Below, piece after piece: positions 8,664-17,172 of a DNA stretch of 64,000 bases. Both the position numbers and the translations under genes were made by a program. Numbering within the stretch: the first letter of the stretch is position 1; each line of letters starts with the position of its first letter. Origin of the DNA: Anaerolineae bacterium (GTDB lineage Bacteria; Chloroflexota; Anaerolineae; Anaerolineales; Anaerolineaceae); the NCBI GenBank assembly GCA_013178295.1, contig JABLWW010000011.1, forward strand, positions 248,001 through 312,000, read 5' to 3'. Below the pieces are notes generated by a model. The model worked only from the letters and a program-made list of their open reading frames with translations, had not been told where the DNA came from and made no database searches.

Positions 8664-9302
8664 ATGGCAAGATATTTAGGTCCGGTGTGTAAACTGTGCC
8701 GGAGAGAAGGCGAAAAATTGTTTTTGAAGGGCGAGCGTTGCTTCACGCCAAAATGTGCTTTTGAACATCGCGGGTATGCCCCTGGGCAGCACGGACGTAC
8801 AAAGCAGGGGCGCAGCGAGCGCGAATCAGACTATGCGCGCCAGCTACGTGCCAAACAAAAAGCTCGCCGCATTTACGGTATTCTGGAGCGTCAGTTCCGC
8901 CGTTATTTTAGCGTGGCTTTACGCAAACGCGGTTTGACAGGTCTGAATCTGTTGCAGACACTGGAAATGCGCATGGACAATGTCATCTACCGTATGGGGC
9001 TGGCTGATAACCGCGCTGAAGCGCGCCAGCTGGTAACACACGGTCATTTTGTGGTCAATGGGCGGCGCACGGATGTGCCTTCCATGTTGCTTAAACCGGG
9101 GGATGTTCTCTCGGTGCGCGAAGGCTCCCGCAAGCACACCTATTTTAAGGAACTGCCCGAGATAGCAGCTGAAAAGCAATGCGCTGCCTGGTTGGAACGG
9201 GATTTGAAGCAGTTATCCGGCCGGGTATTGCGGATTCCAGAACGTGGCGAGATTGATGGCAACCTTAATGAACAGCTCATCGTTGAGTACTACTCCCGCT
9301 AA
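8664..9302 (+). CDS. rpsD: 30S ribosomal protein S4 (cysteine-containing form)
   Basis: The 212-residue product is S4, a primary 16S rRNA binder. Its N-terminus has two Cys pairs (CKLC near residues 10-13 and Cys residues in GERCFTPKC), which is the zinc-binding C+ variant. The S4-type RNA-binding domain lies in the second half ([20 protein letters not shown]). S4 can repress the alpha operon in enterobacteria; nothing here shows this directly. Confidence 0.97.
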   Translation: MARYLGPVCKLCRREGEKLFLKGERCFTPKCAFEHRGYAPGQHGRTKQGRSERESDYARQLRAKQKARRIYGILERQFRRYFSVALRKRGLTGLNLLQTLEMRMDNVIYRMGLADNRAEARQLVTHGHFVVNGRRTDVPSMLLKPGDVLSVREGSRKHTYFKELPEIAAEKQCAAWLERDLKQLSGRVLRIPERGEIDGNLNEQLIVEYYSR

Positions 9303-9351
9303 TGCCAGAAAGACCGGTATGCAAGCGTGGCGTACTGGAGAGAGGTGAAAC

Positions 9352-10317
9352 GTGACTGCTTTAATAAATATGGTAACTCCTAAGGTAGAACGCAAGTCAG
9401 AAGCCCGCAACTATGGTAAGTTTGTTATCAGCCCTCTGGAACGGGGGTATGGGGTCACACTGGGTAATGCGTTGCGGCGGGTGCTTCTTTCCTCATTGGA
9501 AGGCGCTGCGGTAACATCCGTGCGTATTCGCGATGTTTTGCATGAGTTCAGCGTGATACCGGGCGTGCGGGAAGATGTTATTCAGCTGATGCTGCAAATC
9601 AAGCAATTGCGCTTGGTTTTGCATGATGTGGAGACCTCGCGTCTGCATTTGGAAGTGCGCGGTGAGGGAGAGGTCACCGCAGCAGATATTCAGGCGCCTG
9701 CGGAGGTTGAGATCGTCAACCCAGAGCTTTATCTTTTTACGGTTGATGACCCCAAAGCGAAGATTGAAATTGATATGACAGTTGAGCGCGGGCGTGGTTA
9801 TTCACCTTCTACAGAGCGGGGTGGGCATTTGCCAATCGGCGAAATCCCCATTGATGCTATCTTTAGCCCGGTGCGCAGGGTGAATTGGGCGGTTGGTAAT
9901 GCGCGCGTTGGTCAGAGCACAAACTATGACAGACTGGAGCTTGAAATCTGGACAGATGGCACTATAACACCGGAAAATTCTATCACTACCGCCTGCCGTG
10001 TTCTCATTGATCATCTGCGCCTGATTTCGGGAATTACCCAGGATACACTGGTGATTAGTGCTGTAGAGGTTGAAACGCCTGCCAGCCGTCTGACCAGCGA
10101 GGCGGCAGAAACGCCCATTGAGAATCTCGATCTCTCTGTGCGCGTCTTTAACTCATTGAAGCGGACGGGGATCACGACTGTAGGTGATGTGCTCGAGTTG
10201 TTGGAAAAGGGTAATGAAGCGGTGATGTCCATACGTAATTTTGGCGAAAAGAGCCTGGATGAGCTGCGCCAAAAAATGAGCGAAAAGGGCTTCCTAGTAG
10301 AATCAAAAACGGAGTAA
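9352..10317 (+). CDS. rpoA: DNA-directed RNA polymerase subunit alpha
   Basis: The 321-residue product has an N-terminal assembly domain (about 1-230; FVISPLERGYGVTLGNALRRVLLSSLEGAAV region). A flexible linker near 235-250 leads to the C-terminal DNA- and activator-binding domain (about 255-315; SIRNFGEKSLDEL). Translation starts at GTG 9352 after a GAGAGGTG site. The gene stops right before rplQ, as in most bacteria. Confidence 0.98.
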   Translation: MTALINMVTPKVERKSEARNYGKFVISPLERGYGVTLGNALRRVLLSSLEGAAVTSVRIRDVLHEFSVIPGVREDVIQLMLQIKQLRLVLHDVETSRLHLEVRGEGEVTAADIQAPAEVEIVNPELYLFTVDDPKAKIEIDMTVERGRGYSPSTERGGHLPIGEIPIDAIFSPVRRVNWAVGNARVGQSTNYDRLELEIWTDGTITPENSITTACRVLIDHLRLISGITQDTLVISAVEVETPASRLTSEAAETPIENLDLSVRVFNSLKRTGITTVGDVLELLEKGNEAVMSIRNFGEKSLDELRQKMSEKGFLVESKTE

Positions 10318-10323
10318 GTGAAA

Positions 10324-10704
10324 ATGCGACATCGGGTTGCAGGATATAAGTTAAATCGAACATCGGGACAAAGGACAGCGTTGCGGCGGACGTTAATCCG
10401 TCAGTTGCTGGACCATGAGCGCATAAAAACCACCAAAGCCAAAGCCAAAGCCATCCGCGGCGAGGTGGAGAGCTTGATTACGCTGGCGCGCAACAGCGGC
10501 AAAGCCAGCGATATTGAAAAGGTGAATGCACGCCGTATGGCGGCCGCCAGGCTGGGTGGTGATCCGGAAATTGTGAAGAAGTTGTTTGATGATATCGGAC
10601 CGCGTTATGAGAGCCGTAAAGGAGGTTACACCCGTATATTCAATTTGGGTACGCGGCTTGGAGATGCGGCTGAAATGGTTTTATTGGAGTTGGTTGAAGA
10701 GTAG
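10324..10704 (+). CDS. rplQ: 50S ribosomal protein L17
   Basis: The 126-residue product begins MRHRVAGYKLNRTSGQR, the standard L17 N-terminus. A GTG two codons upstream (10318), abutting the rpoA stop, is an alternative start but gives a non-family extension. L17 lies near the peptide exit tunnel. No anomalies. Confidence 0.97.
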   Translation: MRHRVAGYKLNRTSGQRTALRRTLIRQLLDHERIKTTKAKAKAIRGEVESLITLARNSGKASDIEKVNARRMAAARLGGDPEIVKKLFDDIGPRYESRKGGYTRIFNLGTRLGDAAEMVLLELVEE

Positions 10705-10728
10705 TCCATCCGTCTTTTGCGGATTGGA

Positions 10729-11484
10729 ATGGCACGTTACCAAGTTATTATTGCTTACGACGGCACAGACTTTTGCGGGTTCCAACGTCAGGGAAAGTCT
10801 CGTACTGTACAGGCGGAGTTTGAAAAGGCACTTCGCTGTATCGGCTGGCAAGGGAAGACGATTTATGCTGCCGGACGCACCGACGCCGGTGTGCATGCCA
10901 CGGGGCAGGTGATCGCTTTTGACCTGGATTGGCAGCACGGCGTTGATGCGCTGGGCAAAGCCATCAATGCCAATCTTCCTCCTGATGCTGCAGTGGTGTC
11001 GGTTCGTGTTGCGGCGGATGATTTTCATCCCCGCTTTGCGGCTTGCGGGCGTACGTATTTGTACACGATCTATTGTCAGCCGCAGCGAAACCCACTGTTG
11101 GAACGCTATGCCTGGCGTGTCGATCCACCTGTGGCATTGGAACTGCTTGAAGAGGCTTCTGCGCTCCTGGTGGGCAAGCACGATTTTTCTGCCTTTGGAA
11201 GCCCTCCCCGTAAAGGGGGCAGCACGGTGCGTGAAGTTTTTCATGCCGCGTGGGGCAGTGTGTCTCAACAGGAAAACAGCTTGCAGTTTGTTGTTTGTGC
11301 CAACGCCTTTCTCTACCACATGGTGCGCCGAATGGTTTTTTTGCAGGTACTGGTTGGGCAGAGGCGTCTTGAAATGGAAGCGCTGGCAGCGGGCATTTCT
11401 GAGGGCAGGCAGCTGTTGCCAGGGATTGCCCCGCCGCAAGGTCTTGTGTTGTCAAAAGTGATTTATGACGAAAGAGTTGTGTAA
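10729..11484 (+). CDS. truA: tRNA pseudouridine synthase A
   Basis: The enzyme makes pseudouridine at tRNA positions 38-40. The 251-residue sequence has the catalytic Asp in GRTDAGVHA, the N-terminal IIAYDGTDFCGFQRQ and the RYAWRV and HDFSAFG family blocks. The ATG at 10729 is chosen; a TTG at 10717 gives four extra residues. It lies 24 nt after rplQ, a frequent position in Gram-positive bacteria and Chloroflexota. Confidence 0.96.
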   Translation: MARYQVIIAYDGTDFCGFQRQGKSRTVQAEFEKALRCIGWQGKTIYAAGRTDAGVHATGQVIAFDLDWQHGVDALGKAINANLPPDAAVVSVRVAADDFHPRFAACGRTYLYTIYCQPQRNPLLERYAWRVDPPVALELLEEASALLVGKHDFSAFGSPPRKGGSTVREVFHAAWGSVSQQENSLQFVVCANAFLYHMVRRMVFLQVLVGQRRLEMEALAAGISEGRQLLPGIAPPQGLVLSKVIYDERVV

Positions 11485-11534
11485 TTTACAGCGATGGCTG
11501 AAGATGGTGAAGCTTTAAGCTGGAATTGGAGTGG

Positions 11535-11966
11535 ATGACTGTGGAAAAAACGTATGTAATCAAAGGAAAACCAGAATCGAAATGGGTGCTGATGGATGCC
11601 AGCGACCAGGGGCTGGGGCGTCTTTCAACCCAAATAGCCTGCTACCTGTTGGGTAAACATAAACCTACCTATACGCCGGGTGTGGATATGGGCGATTTTG
11701 TGGTGGTAGTGAACGCAAGCAAGCTGCGTTTTACTCAGAAACGTCTCCTGGAAAAGATTTATTATTCTCACTCGGGTTATCCAGGCGGTTTGAAAAGCAT
11801 CAAGCTGCGTGATCAGCTTGAGAAGCACCCTGAACGGGTCATACGCCATGCTGTATGGGGAATGTTGCCACATAACAAGCTGGGGCGTCGCCTGCTCAAA
11901 CGTCTGAGAATCTTTGCAGGTAGTGAGCATGATCATCAGGCGCAGAACCCACAGCCTGTTGCATAA
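11535..11966 (+). CDS. rplM: 50S ribosomal protein L13
   Basis: The product is about 143 residues. The [19 protein letters not shown] block, the GDFVVVVNA block and the later [13 protein letters not shown] are L13 signatures. The exact start is open: ATG 11535 is only 3 nt behind a GGAG, while GTG 11541 is better spaced and gives a more usual length. L13-S9 is a conserved pair. Confidence 0.95.
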   Translation: MTVEKTYVIKGKPESKWVLMDASDQGLGRLSTQIACYLLGKHKPTYTPGVDMGDFVVVVNASKLRFTQKRLLEKIYYSHSGYPGGLKSIKLRDQLEKHPERVIRHAVWGMLPHNKLGRRLLKRLRIFAGSEHDHQAQNPQPVA

Positions 11967-11980
11967 AGGAGTAGGAAAGT

Positions 11981-12376
11981 ATGTCAGTTCAATATTATGA
12001 AGGTGTTGGTCGCCGAAAGGAAAGCACAGCCCGCGTACGCATTATGAATGGGTCGGGCAATTTTGTCGTCAACGAAAAGGCGTTGCCGGAGTATTTTACC
12101 CGTCTCGGAGATATCGAATCAATCGTTGCTCCGTTTTCGGCAATAGGCATTGACCGTGCCACCTATGACGTTTCTGTCAAGGTCAATGGTGGCGGTGTTA
12201 CCGGCCAGACGGAAGCGGTGCGGCTTGGGCTTGCGCGCGCATTGGCAAAGCGCAACCCAGATGACATTTCTGCTTTGCGAAGGGCTGGCTTGCTTACCCG
12301 CGACCCGCGTGTCAAGGAACGCAAGAAACCCGGTCTCAAGCGGGCACGCAAAGCTCCCACCTACACAAAACGTTAA
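11981..12376 (+). CDS. rpsI: 30S ribosomal protein S9
   Basis: The 131-residue product is S9, whose C-terminal tail reaches the P-site tRNA anticodon. The YEGVGRRKESTARVRI start and the RDPRVKERKKPGLKRARKAPTYTKR-type basic end are diagnostic (the final Lys-Arg is invariant). It has an AAGGAG site and is the last ribosomal gene before a strong terminator. Confidence 0.97.
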   Translation: MSVQYYEGVGRRKESTARVRIMNGSGNFVVNEKALPEYFTRLGDIESIVAPFSAIGIDRATYDVSVKVNGGGVTGQTEAVRLGLARALAKRNPDDISALRRAGLLTRDPRVKERKKPGLKRARKAPTYTKR

Positions 12377-12407
12377 ACTTTCCTCTGCTTTTAACGCGTA
12401 TGATAGG

Positions 12408-12449
12408 AGTACAGATACCTGGTTCCTCAGGCATCTGTACTTTGTTTTT
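12408..12449 (+). terminator. Intrinsic terminator of the ribosomal operon
   Basis: A stem pairs 12408-12416 with 12433-12441 perfectly. After one A-C mismatch it continues as CCTG/CAGG (12418-12421 / 12428-12431) around a 6-nt loop. TTGTTTTTG follows directly. It sits 31 bp after the rpsI stop, so it closes the long ribosomal transcription unit. Confidence 0.85.
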
Positions 12450-12470
12450 GTATGTAGAGAAGATTGAATT

Positions 12471-13940
12471 ATGAAAGAAAAAACCCACGCTGATATCACT
12501 ATTCTTGGTTTAGGCCCTGGCGACCCGAATCAGCTGACCCTTGAAGCCTCTCGCTGGCTTGAACAGATTGACGAAATATTTTTGCGCACCTCTCAGCACC
12601 CAGTGGTTGCTGCCCTGCCGCCCGCTTTGAAAATCCATTCCTTTGATGCGGTGTATGAGCAGAGCGATCGTTTTGAAGAGGTTTACGAGCGCATAACCCA
12701 AGCTGTCATCAAGCATGGCAAACGCCCGCAGGGAGTTACCTATGCCGTTCCCGGTCATCCATTTGTGGCCGAGGCAACCTGCTCCGAAATCATCCGGTGT
12801 GCTCGTCAGGAAGGGTTATCGGTGCGCGTGATTGATGGTTTGAGTTTTTTGGAACCGGTGTGTCGGGCGTTGGAAATAGACCCTTTTCCACAGCTTTGTC
12901 TAGTGGATGCTCTGGAGTTAGGAGCGTCTCATCATCCTTCTTTTCCACCTTCATCTCCGGCGCTGGTTGCGCAAATCTATTCGCGTCGTGTTGCAGCAGA
13001 GGTTAAATTAACGCTCAATGCGGTTTATCCGGATGAGCACCCTGTGCGCTTGGTGCATGCCGCTGGCACACTCGAGCAGCTGGTCGAGGATATGCCATTG
13101 TATGAAATTGACCGCAGTGATCGTGTGGGTTTGCTTTCTGTTCTGTATATCCCTCCGCTGGGAAGGGACACCTCGTTTGAGGCATTTCAGGAGCTTGTTG
13201 CGCATTTGCGGGCTGAGGATGGATGTCCCTGGGATCGCAAACAGACGCATCTTTCTTTACGCCAGCACTTGCTGGAAGAGACGTATGAGACCCTGGCAGC
13301 GTTGGATGCGGAAGATTACCAGGCAATGGCGGAGGAGTTTGGCGATTTGTTGCTGCAAATTGTGTTACATGCTCAGATTGCTAGTGAAGAAGGCACGTTC
13401 ACCATGGCGGATATTTTGCGCGGCATTCACCAGAAGATTGTGCGACGACATCCGCATGTTTTTGGTGATATACGCGTCAGCGGTGTTTCTGGCGTTCTGG
13501 CAAACTGGGAGAAGTTGAAGGCGAAGGAGCGCGAGGAAAATGGGGAAAAGGGCAAAGGGCTGTTGGATGGTGTGCCGCGTGCTTTGCCAGCTCTTTCTCA
13601 GGCGCAGGAGTATCAGGAGCGTGCTGCACGCGTGGGTTTTGACTGGAAGGATATCCATGGACCATTGGATAAGATTCGCGAGGAGATGGAAGAATTGCAG
13701 ACAGCAGCCAGCGAGGCGGAACGCTTTAGCGAGATTGGCGACTTGCTGTTTGCGTTGACCAACGTCATTCGTTGGTATGGTGTAGATGCCGAAAGTGCCC
13801 TGCGCGCGGCAAATCAGCGCTTCTACAAGCGTTTTTCGTACATCGAAAAGCGTGCGGAGGAAGAGGGTTGTACGCTTTCTAATATGACATTGGAGGAGAT
13901 GGACCGCTGGTGGGATGAAGCCAAGACGAGAGGGCTATAG
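12471..13940 (+). CDS. Tetrapyrrole methylase-like / MazG nucleotide pyrophosphohydrolase fusion (YabN type)
   Basis: The 489-residue product joins two domains. Residues about 8-225 resemble SAM-dependent tetrapyrrole methylases (GLGPGDPNQLTLEA near residue 13, then a VPGHPFVAEATC segment). Residues about 245-485 are MazG-type NTP pyrophosphohydrolase, in two copies: EDGCPWDRKQTH with LLEETYE and EEFGDLLLQ, then REEMEEL and EIGDLLFAL. The family cleaves non-canonical NTPs to NMP and PPi. The role of the methylase half is not established. The same fusion is known as YabN in Bacillus. Confidence 0.92.
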   Translation: MKEKTHADITILGLGPGDPNQLTLEASRWLEQIDEIFLRTSQHPVVAALPPALKIHSFDAVYEQSDRFEEVYERITQAVIKHGKRPQGVTYAVPGHPFVAEATCSEIIRCARQEGLSVRVIDGLSFLEPVCRALEIDPFPQLCLVDALELGASHHPSFPPSSPALVAQIYSRRVAAEVKLTLNAVYPDEHPVRLVHAAGTLEQLVEDMPLYEIDRSDRVGLLSVLYIPPLGRDTSFEAFQELVAHLRAEDGCPWDRKQTHLSLRQHLLEETYETLAALDAEDYQAMAEEFGDLLLQIVLHAQIASEEGTFTMADILRGIHQKIVRRHPHVFGDIRVSGVSGVLANWEKLKAKEREENGEKGKGLLDGVPRALPALSQAQEYQERAARVGFDWKDIHGPLDKIREEMEELQTAASEAERFSEIGDLLFALTNVIRWYGVDAESALRAANQRFYKRFSYIEKRAEEEGCTLSNMTLEEMDRWWDEAKTRGL

Positions 13941-14562
13941 CGGCTTCCTGCAGACGGGAAAAGGCTGGCTTAAACGGTTAACAATTGCCTGCTGGCTGTC
14001 GCTGTTTGTAATCTTAGCTTCTGCGCTGGGGTTGATATGGATGAGTATTCCTCAAGCGCGGCAGAAAGTGGTGCTGAGATTTTCTCCGCCTGTGTCTGTC
14101 GCTCTTGCAGATGGGGGAGAATTTCATATCTCTTTACCAGCCATAGCGCGCGTTGGGCAGCCCGCCGAGATATGGTTGACCTTGCAGAATGTCGGACTGG
14201 AAGGTGGGCAGGCAGGTGAGGCGGGGTTGCTGATAGAGGCGCGCCTGGATATGCCTGGGGGGAGAGTTTTTCCACAGGGAACAGTGCGCCAGACGCTGGC
14301 AGATGGACAACGACCAAGATTTGTGTGGCAATTTATTCCATACTCCAAAGGCAAATTGCCAGGTACCGTGTGGATATTTATCAATGCTGTTTTGGAAAGC
14401 GGACAGGTGGATCGTTACCCTGTACTGGCTTACCCTTTAGAAGTGCAGGTACAGGGCGATTTTGGTATCCCTGTGCAAACAATACGCCTGCTTTGCATTT
14501 TGGGTTTGCTTTGTGGTGGGCTGACGCTATTGTATCAAAAGCTCCACAATCGTTGTGTGTGA
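13915..14562 (+). CDS. Membrane-anchored protein of unknown function
   Basis: The product is up to 215 residues and I do not recognise the family. An N-terminal transmembrane helix lies at about residues 22-44. An extracytoplasmic domain of about 130 residues, rich in beta-type sequence, follows, and there is a C-terminal helix near 186-206. The central segment (IWLTLQNVGLEGG) resembles a beta-sandwich. The start overlaps the MazG fusion by 26 nt; a later start is possible. It is immediately upstream of nuoA but separated by 147 bp, so a link with complex I is not shown. Confidence 0.65.
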   Translation: MKPRREGYSGFLQTGKGWLKRLTIACWLSLFVILASALGLIWMSIPQARQKVVLRFSPPVSVALADGGEFHISLPAIARVGQPAEIWLTLQNVGLEGGQAGEAGLLIEARLDMPGGRVFPQGTVRQTLADGQRPRFVWQFIPYSKGKLPGTVWIFINAVLESGQVDRYPVLAYPLEVQVQGDFGIPVQTIRLLCILGLLCGGLTLLYQKLHNRCV

Positions 14563-14709
14563 CTTGCGTCTCCTAATTCTTAGTGAGGAATGAGCGCGAA
14601 AAATAGAATAGAAGTAACATCAAAATCTGTATGATACATGGTAAAATGTTTGCGTTACGCGGGTCAGTGTACATTTACTTCTGTAAAAAATTTTGTCTAA
14701 GGAGCGTTT

Positions 14710-15066
14710 ATGCTGAGTGACTGGCTCTATGTCGGTATCTTTCTGGTTATTGCTACATTTTTGCCATTTGTTGCCATCACCTTAGCGGGTATTCTGGGAC
14801 CTAAAAAACCGAATCGTTTGAAAAGCACAATCTATGAGTGTGGTATTGAGACTGTGGGGGAGACGTGGGTGCAGTTCCGTGCACAGTATTATATCTTTGC
14901 ACTGGTCTTTGTTGTGTTCGACGTGGAGACAGTGCTGTTATACCCCTGGGCGGTTGCGTATAACCAGCTAGGGTTGTTTGCTGTGGCAGAGGCTGTCCTG
15001 TTTGTGTTGATTCTGTTTGCTGCTCTGGTTTATGCCTGGCGCAAGGGTGCTCTCAGGTGGTTTTAG
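14710..15066 (+). CDS. nuoA: NADH-quinone oxidoreductase subunit A
   Basis: The 118-residue product has three transmembrane helices. The NuoA loop KPNRLKSTIYECGIE contains the conserved Cys near residue 45, and a FVVFDVETVLLYPWAV-type block follows. NuoA contacts the quinone-site region of complex I. The ATG follows AAGGAG. It is the first gene of a cluster that lacks nuoB, C and D, which normally follow. Confidence 0.96.
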   Translation: MLSDWLYVGIFLVIATFLPFVAITLAGILGPKKPNRLKSTIYECGIETVGETWVQFRAQYYIFALVFVVFDVETVLLYPWAVAYNQLGLFAVAEAVLFVLILFAALVYAWRKGALRWF

Positions 15067-15087
15067 CCATAGGACAGGAGGCTGCTG

Positions 15088-16326
15088 ATGGGATTTATCC
15101 AGTTTTTGATTGACCCGGTAACCTTTATTGCCCGCTGGTTGCAAATGCTGCTGGCAGGGTGGGGCGTTCCGGCGGGGTGGACGCAGTTTATCCTTTTTGT
15201 GTTGGGCGCCGGAGCGCTTGGCACTGGGGCTTTGATGTTCACTATTGCGCTGATCTGGTTTGAGAGAAAGTTGATTGGTCGTTTTCAGGATCGTTTTGGT
15301 CCAAATCGGGTAGGACCATGGGGGATTTTCCAGCCATTTGCCGACATGGGAAAAATTTTCACCAAAGAATATATCACACCTGATGGAGCTGACCCGGTTC
15401 CGTTTTATCTGGCGCCAATTTTGGTGGTAATGTCGGTGGTTTCGTTGTGGGCTGTGATCCCCTTTACGCTGACGGTGGTAGGTGTTGAGTTGAATGTGGG
15501 AGTCCTGTATATTATTGGCATCGGAGGCATCGGCGAACTGGCGATTATCTTTGCCGGATGGGGCTCCAACAACAAATATGCCATGCTTGCGGCTTTTCGC
15601 GCTTTGGCGCAGCTGATTTCATACGAAGTTCCTATGGTGATTGCGCTGCTTGTACCGGTCATGTTTGCGGGCAAAATGGGCTTGAACGACATTGCTCGGG
15701 CACAGGATATCTGGTACATTGTGCTTTGCCCGCTGGCGGCATTGATATTTTTTATCACCTCTACGGCTGAAAACGGGCGTACCCCTTTCGATTTGCTGGA
15801 GGCGGATTCGGAGTTGGTTGCCGGTTTTAATATTGAGTATTCGGGGTTACGCTTTGGCTTCTATTATGTAGCCGATTTTCTCCATGCTTTTACGATTGGA
15901 TTATTGTTTGCCATCCTATTTTTGGGCGGCTGGAGAGGTCCTTTCGTTGAGCAGGTGCCTGTTCTGGGTGTCTTTTACCTGTTTGCGAAAGCCGGTATAG
16001 TTTATTTTATTGGCAACTGGATGAGAGCTTCTCTACCCCGCTTCCGTATTGATCAGATGATGGATATTAACTGGAAGATTTTGACTCCCACAGCACTGGT
16101 GCTTGTGATGTTGACTGCGGTGGTGGATAAGTTGATTGCGTCTGAATTGTTGTATTTGCAGGCGGCAGTGCTGTTTGTTCTTAACGTTGTCTTGTTAGTT
16201 GTAATTGGAAAAGTGATTGATTGGTATTGGGCACACCGCCCGCGCCCGAAGGTGGTTGCCACTCCCCGCCCGGTTGCCCGCTATGAGCGGAGTTCTGCTC
16301 AATCCCATCCTGGAGCTGGTCAATGA
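15088..16326 (+). CDS. nuoH: NADH-quinone oxidoreductase subunit H
   Basis: NuoH forms the quinone tunnel at the foot of the membrane arm. The diagnostic loop FERKLIGRFQDRFGPNRVGP lies near residues 55-75, and ENGRTPFDLLEADSELVAGFNIEYS near 230-255. At 412 residues it is longer than the roughly 325-residue E. coli form, with extra C-terminal helices and a basic tail. Its stop overlaps the nuoJ ATG by 4 nt, so the two are coupled. Confidence 0.96.
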   Translation: MGFIQFLIDPVTFIARWLQMLLAGWGVPAGWTQFILFVLGAGALGTGALMFTIALIWFERKLIGRFQDRFGPNRVGPWGIFQPFADMGKIFTKEYITPDGADPVPFYLAPILVVMSVVSLWAVIPFTLTVVGVELNVGVLYIIGIGGIGELAIIFAGWGSNNKYAMLAAFRALAQLISYEVPMVIALLVPVMFAGKMGLNDIARAQDIWYIVLCPLAALIFFITSTAENGRTPFDLLEADSELVAGFNIEYSGLRFGFYYVADFLHAFTIGLLFAILFLGGWRGPFVEQVPVLGVFYLFAKAGIVYFIGNWMRASLPRFRIDQMMDINWKILTPTALVLVMLTAVVDKLIASELLYLQAAVLFVLNVVLLVVIGKVIDWYWAHRPRPKVVATPRPVARYERSSAQSHPGAGQ

Positions 16327-16838
16327 CAATCATGCAGATAATCTTTCTTATCACAGCGTCTGTGACGTTGTTTGCCGCCTTGATGGTGGTCAGCACGCGC
16401 AAGATGATGCACGCAGCAATGTGGTTGATCCTGGTGCTTTTTGGTGTAACGATCACGTTTGCCTTGCTGGAGACTCGCTTTTTTGCCATTGTCCAACTGG
16501 TTATTTATATTGGCGCGATTGCCATTCTCATCATCTTTGCTGTGATGCTCACGCGTCGCAGTATGAATGCGGATGTACCTCAAGTTAATCGTAACTGGTG
16601 GCTGGTGATGGTTTCGTCTCTGGCGTTGTTTGTGGGTCTTGTTACGGTGATGAGCGTCTGGGAAGGATTTTTTGTGACAGCACGCACTGCTCCACCCGGC
16701 GGGGAAAATCTGGTGCAGTTGGGAACTGCGCTGGTTGACCCAAATGGCTTTGTCTTGCCGTTTGAGGTCGCCTCGCTGGTTTTGCTGGCAGCGATGGTGG
16801 GCGCAATTTATGTGGCGGCGGAGCGAAAGGAGAAGTAA
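16323..16838 (+). CDS. nuoJ: NADH-quinone oxidoreductase subunit J
   Basis: The 171-residue membrane protein has five predicted helices. The MMHAAMWLILVLFGVTITFALLE region and the VQLVIYIGAIAILIIFAVML helix, with its pi-bulge-prone Tyr-Ile-Gly-Ala motif, identify NuoJ. In a complete cluster nuoI lies between nuoH and nuoJ; here nuoH is followed directly by nuoJ. Confidence 0.95.
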   Translation: MTIMQIIFLITASVTLFAALMVVSTRKMMHAAMWLILVLFGVTITFALLETRFFAIVQLVIYIGAIAILIIFAVMLTRRSMNADVPQVNRNWWLVMVSSLALFVGLVTVMSVWEGFFVTARTAPPGGENLVQLGTALVDPNGFVLPFEVASLVLLAAMVGAIYVAAERKEK

Positions 16839-16841
16839 TAC

Positions 16842-17150
16842 ATGATACCGTTATCTTGGTTTCTTACCTTCTCGGCGGCCTTATTTTGTATTGGTCTGTT
16901 TGGTGTTCTGGCGCGCAAGAATGCGGTCGCAATTTTGATGGGTCTTGAATTGATGCTAAATGCAGTCAACATCAACTTGCTCGCTTTCTGGTGTTATCTG
17001 TATGGTAAGGACTTGAGCGCCCTGGTTTTTGTTGCCATTGTCTTTGTGGCTGCCGCAGCAGAAACGGCTGTGGGGCTGGCGTTGATTATTTCAGCTTACC
17101 GCGCGCGCAATACAGCCGTAGCGGACGAATTGAATTTGCTTAAAGGATGA
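16842..17150 (+). CDS. nuoK: NADH-quinone oxidoreductase subunit K
   Basis: The 102-residue product has three helices. The NuoK signature GLELMLNAVNINLLAF with its conserved membrane Glu lies near residue 36, and a second Glu lies in the AAETAVGLAL helix near 72. Both belong to the proton-transfer chain of the membrane arm. It starts 3 nt after nuoJ. Confidence 0.96.
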   Translation: MIPLSWFLTFSAALFCIGLFGVLARKNAVAILMGLELMLNAVNINLLAFWCYLYGKDLSALVFVAIVFVAAAAETAVGLALIISAYRARNTAVADELNLLKG

Positions 17151-17172
17151 TCTTGACAGTCTGTGAGGTGCT

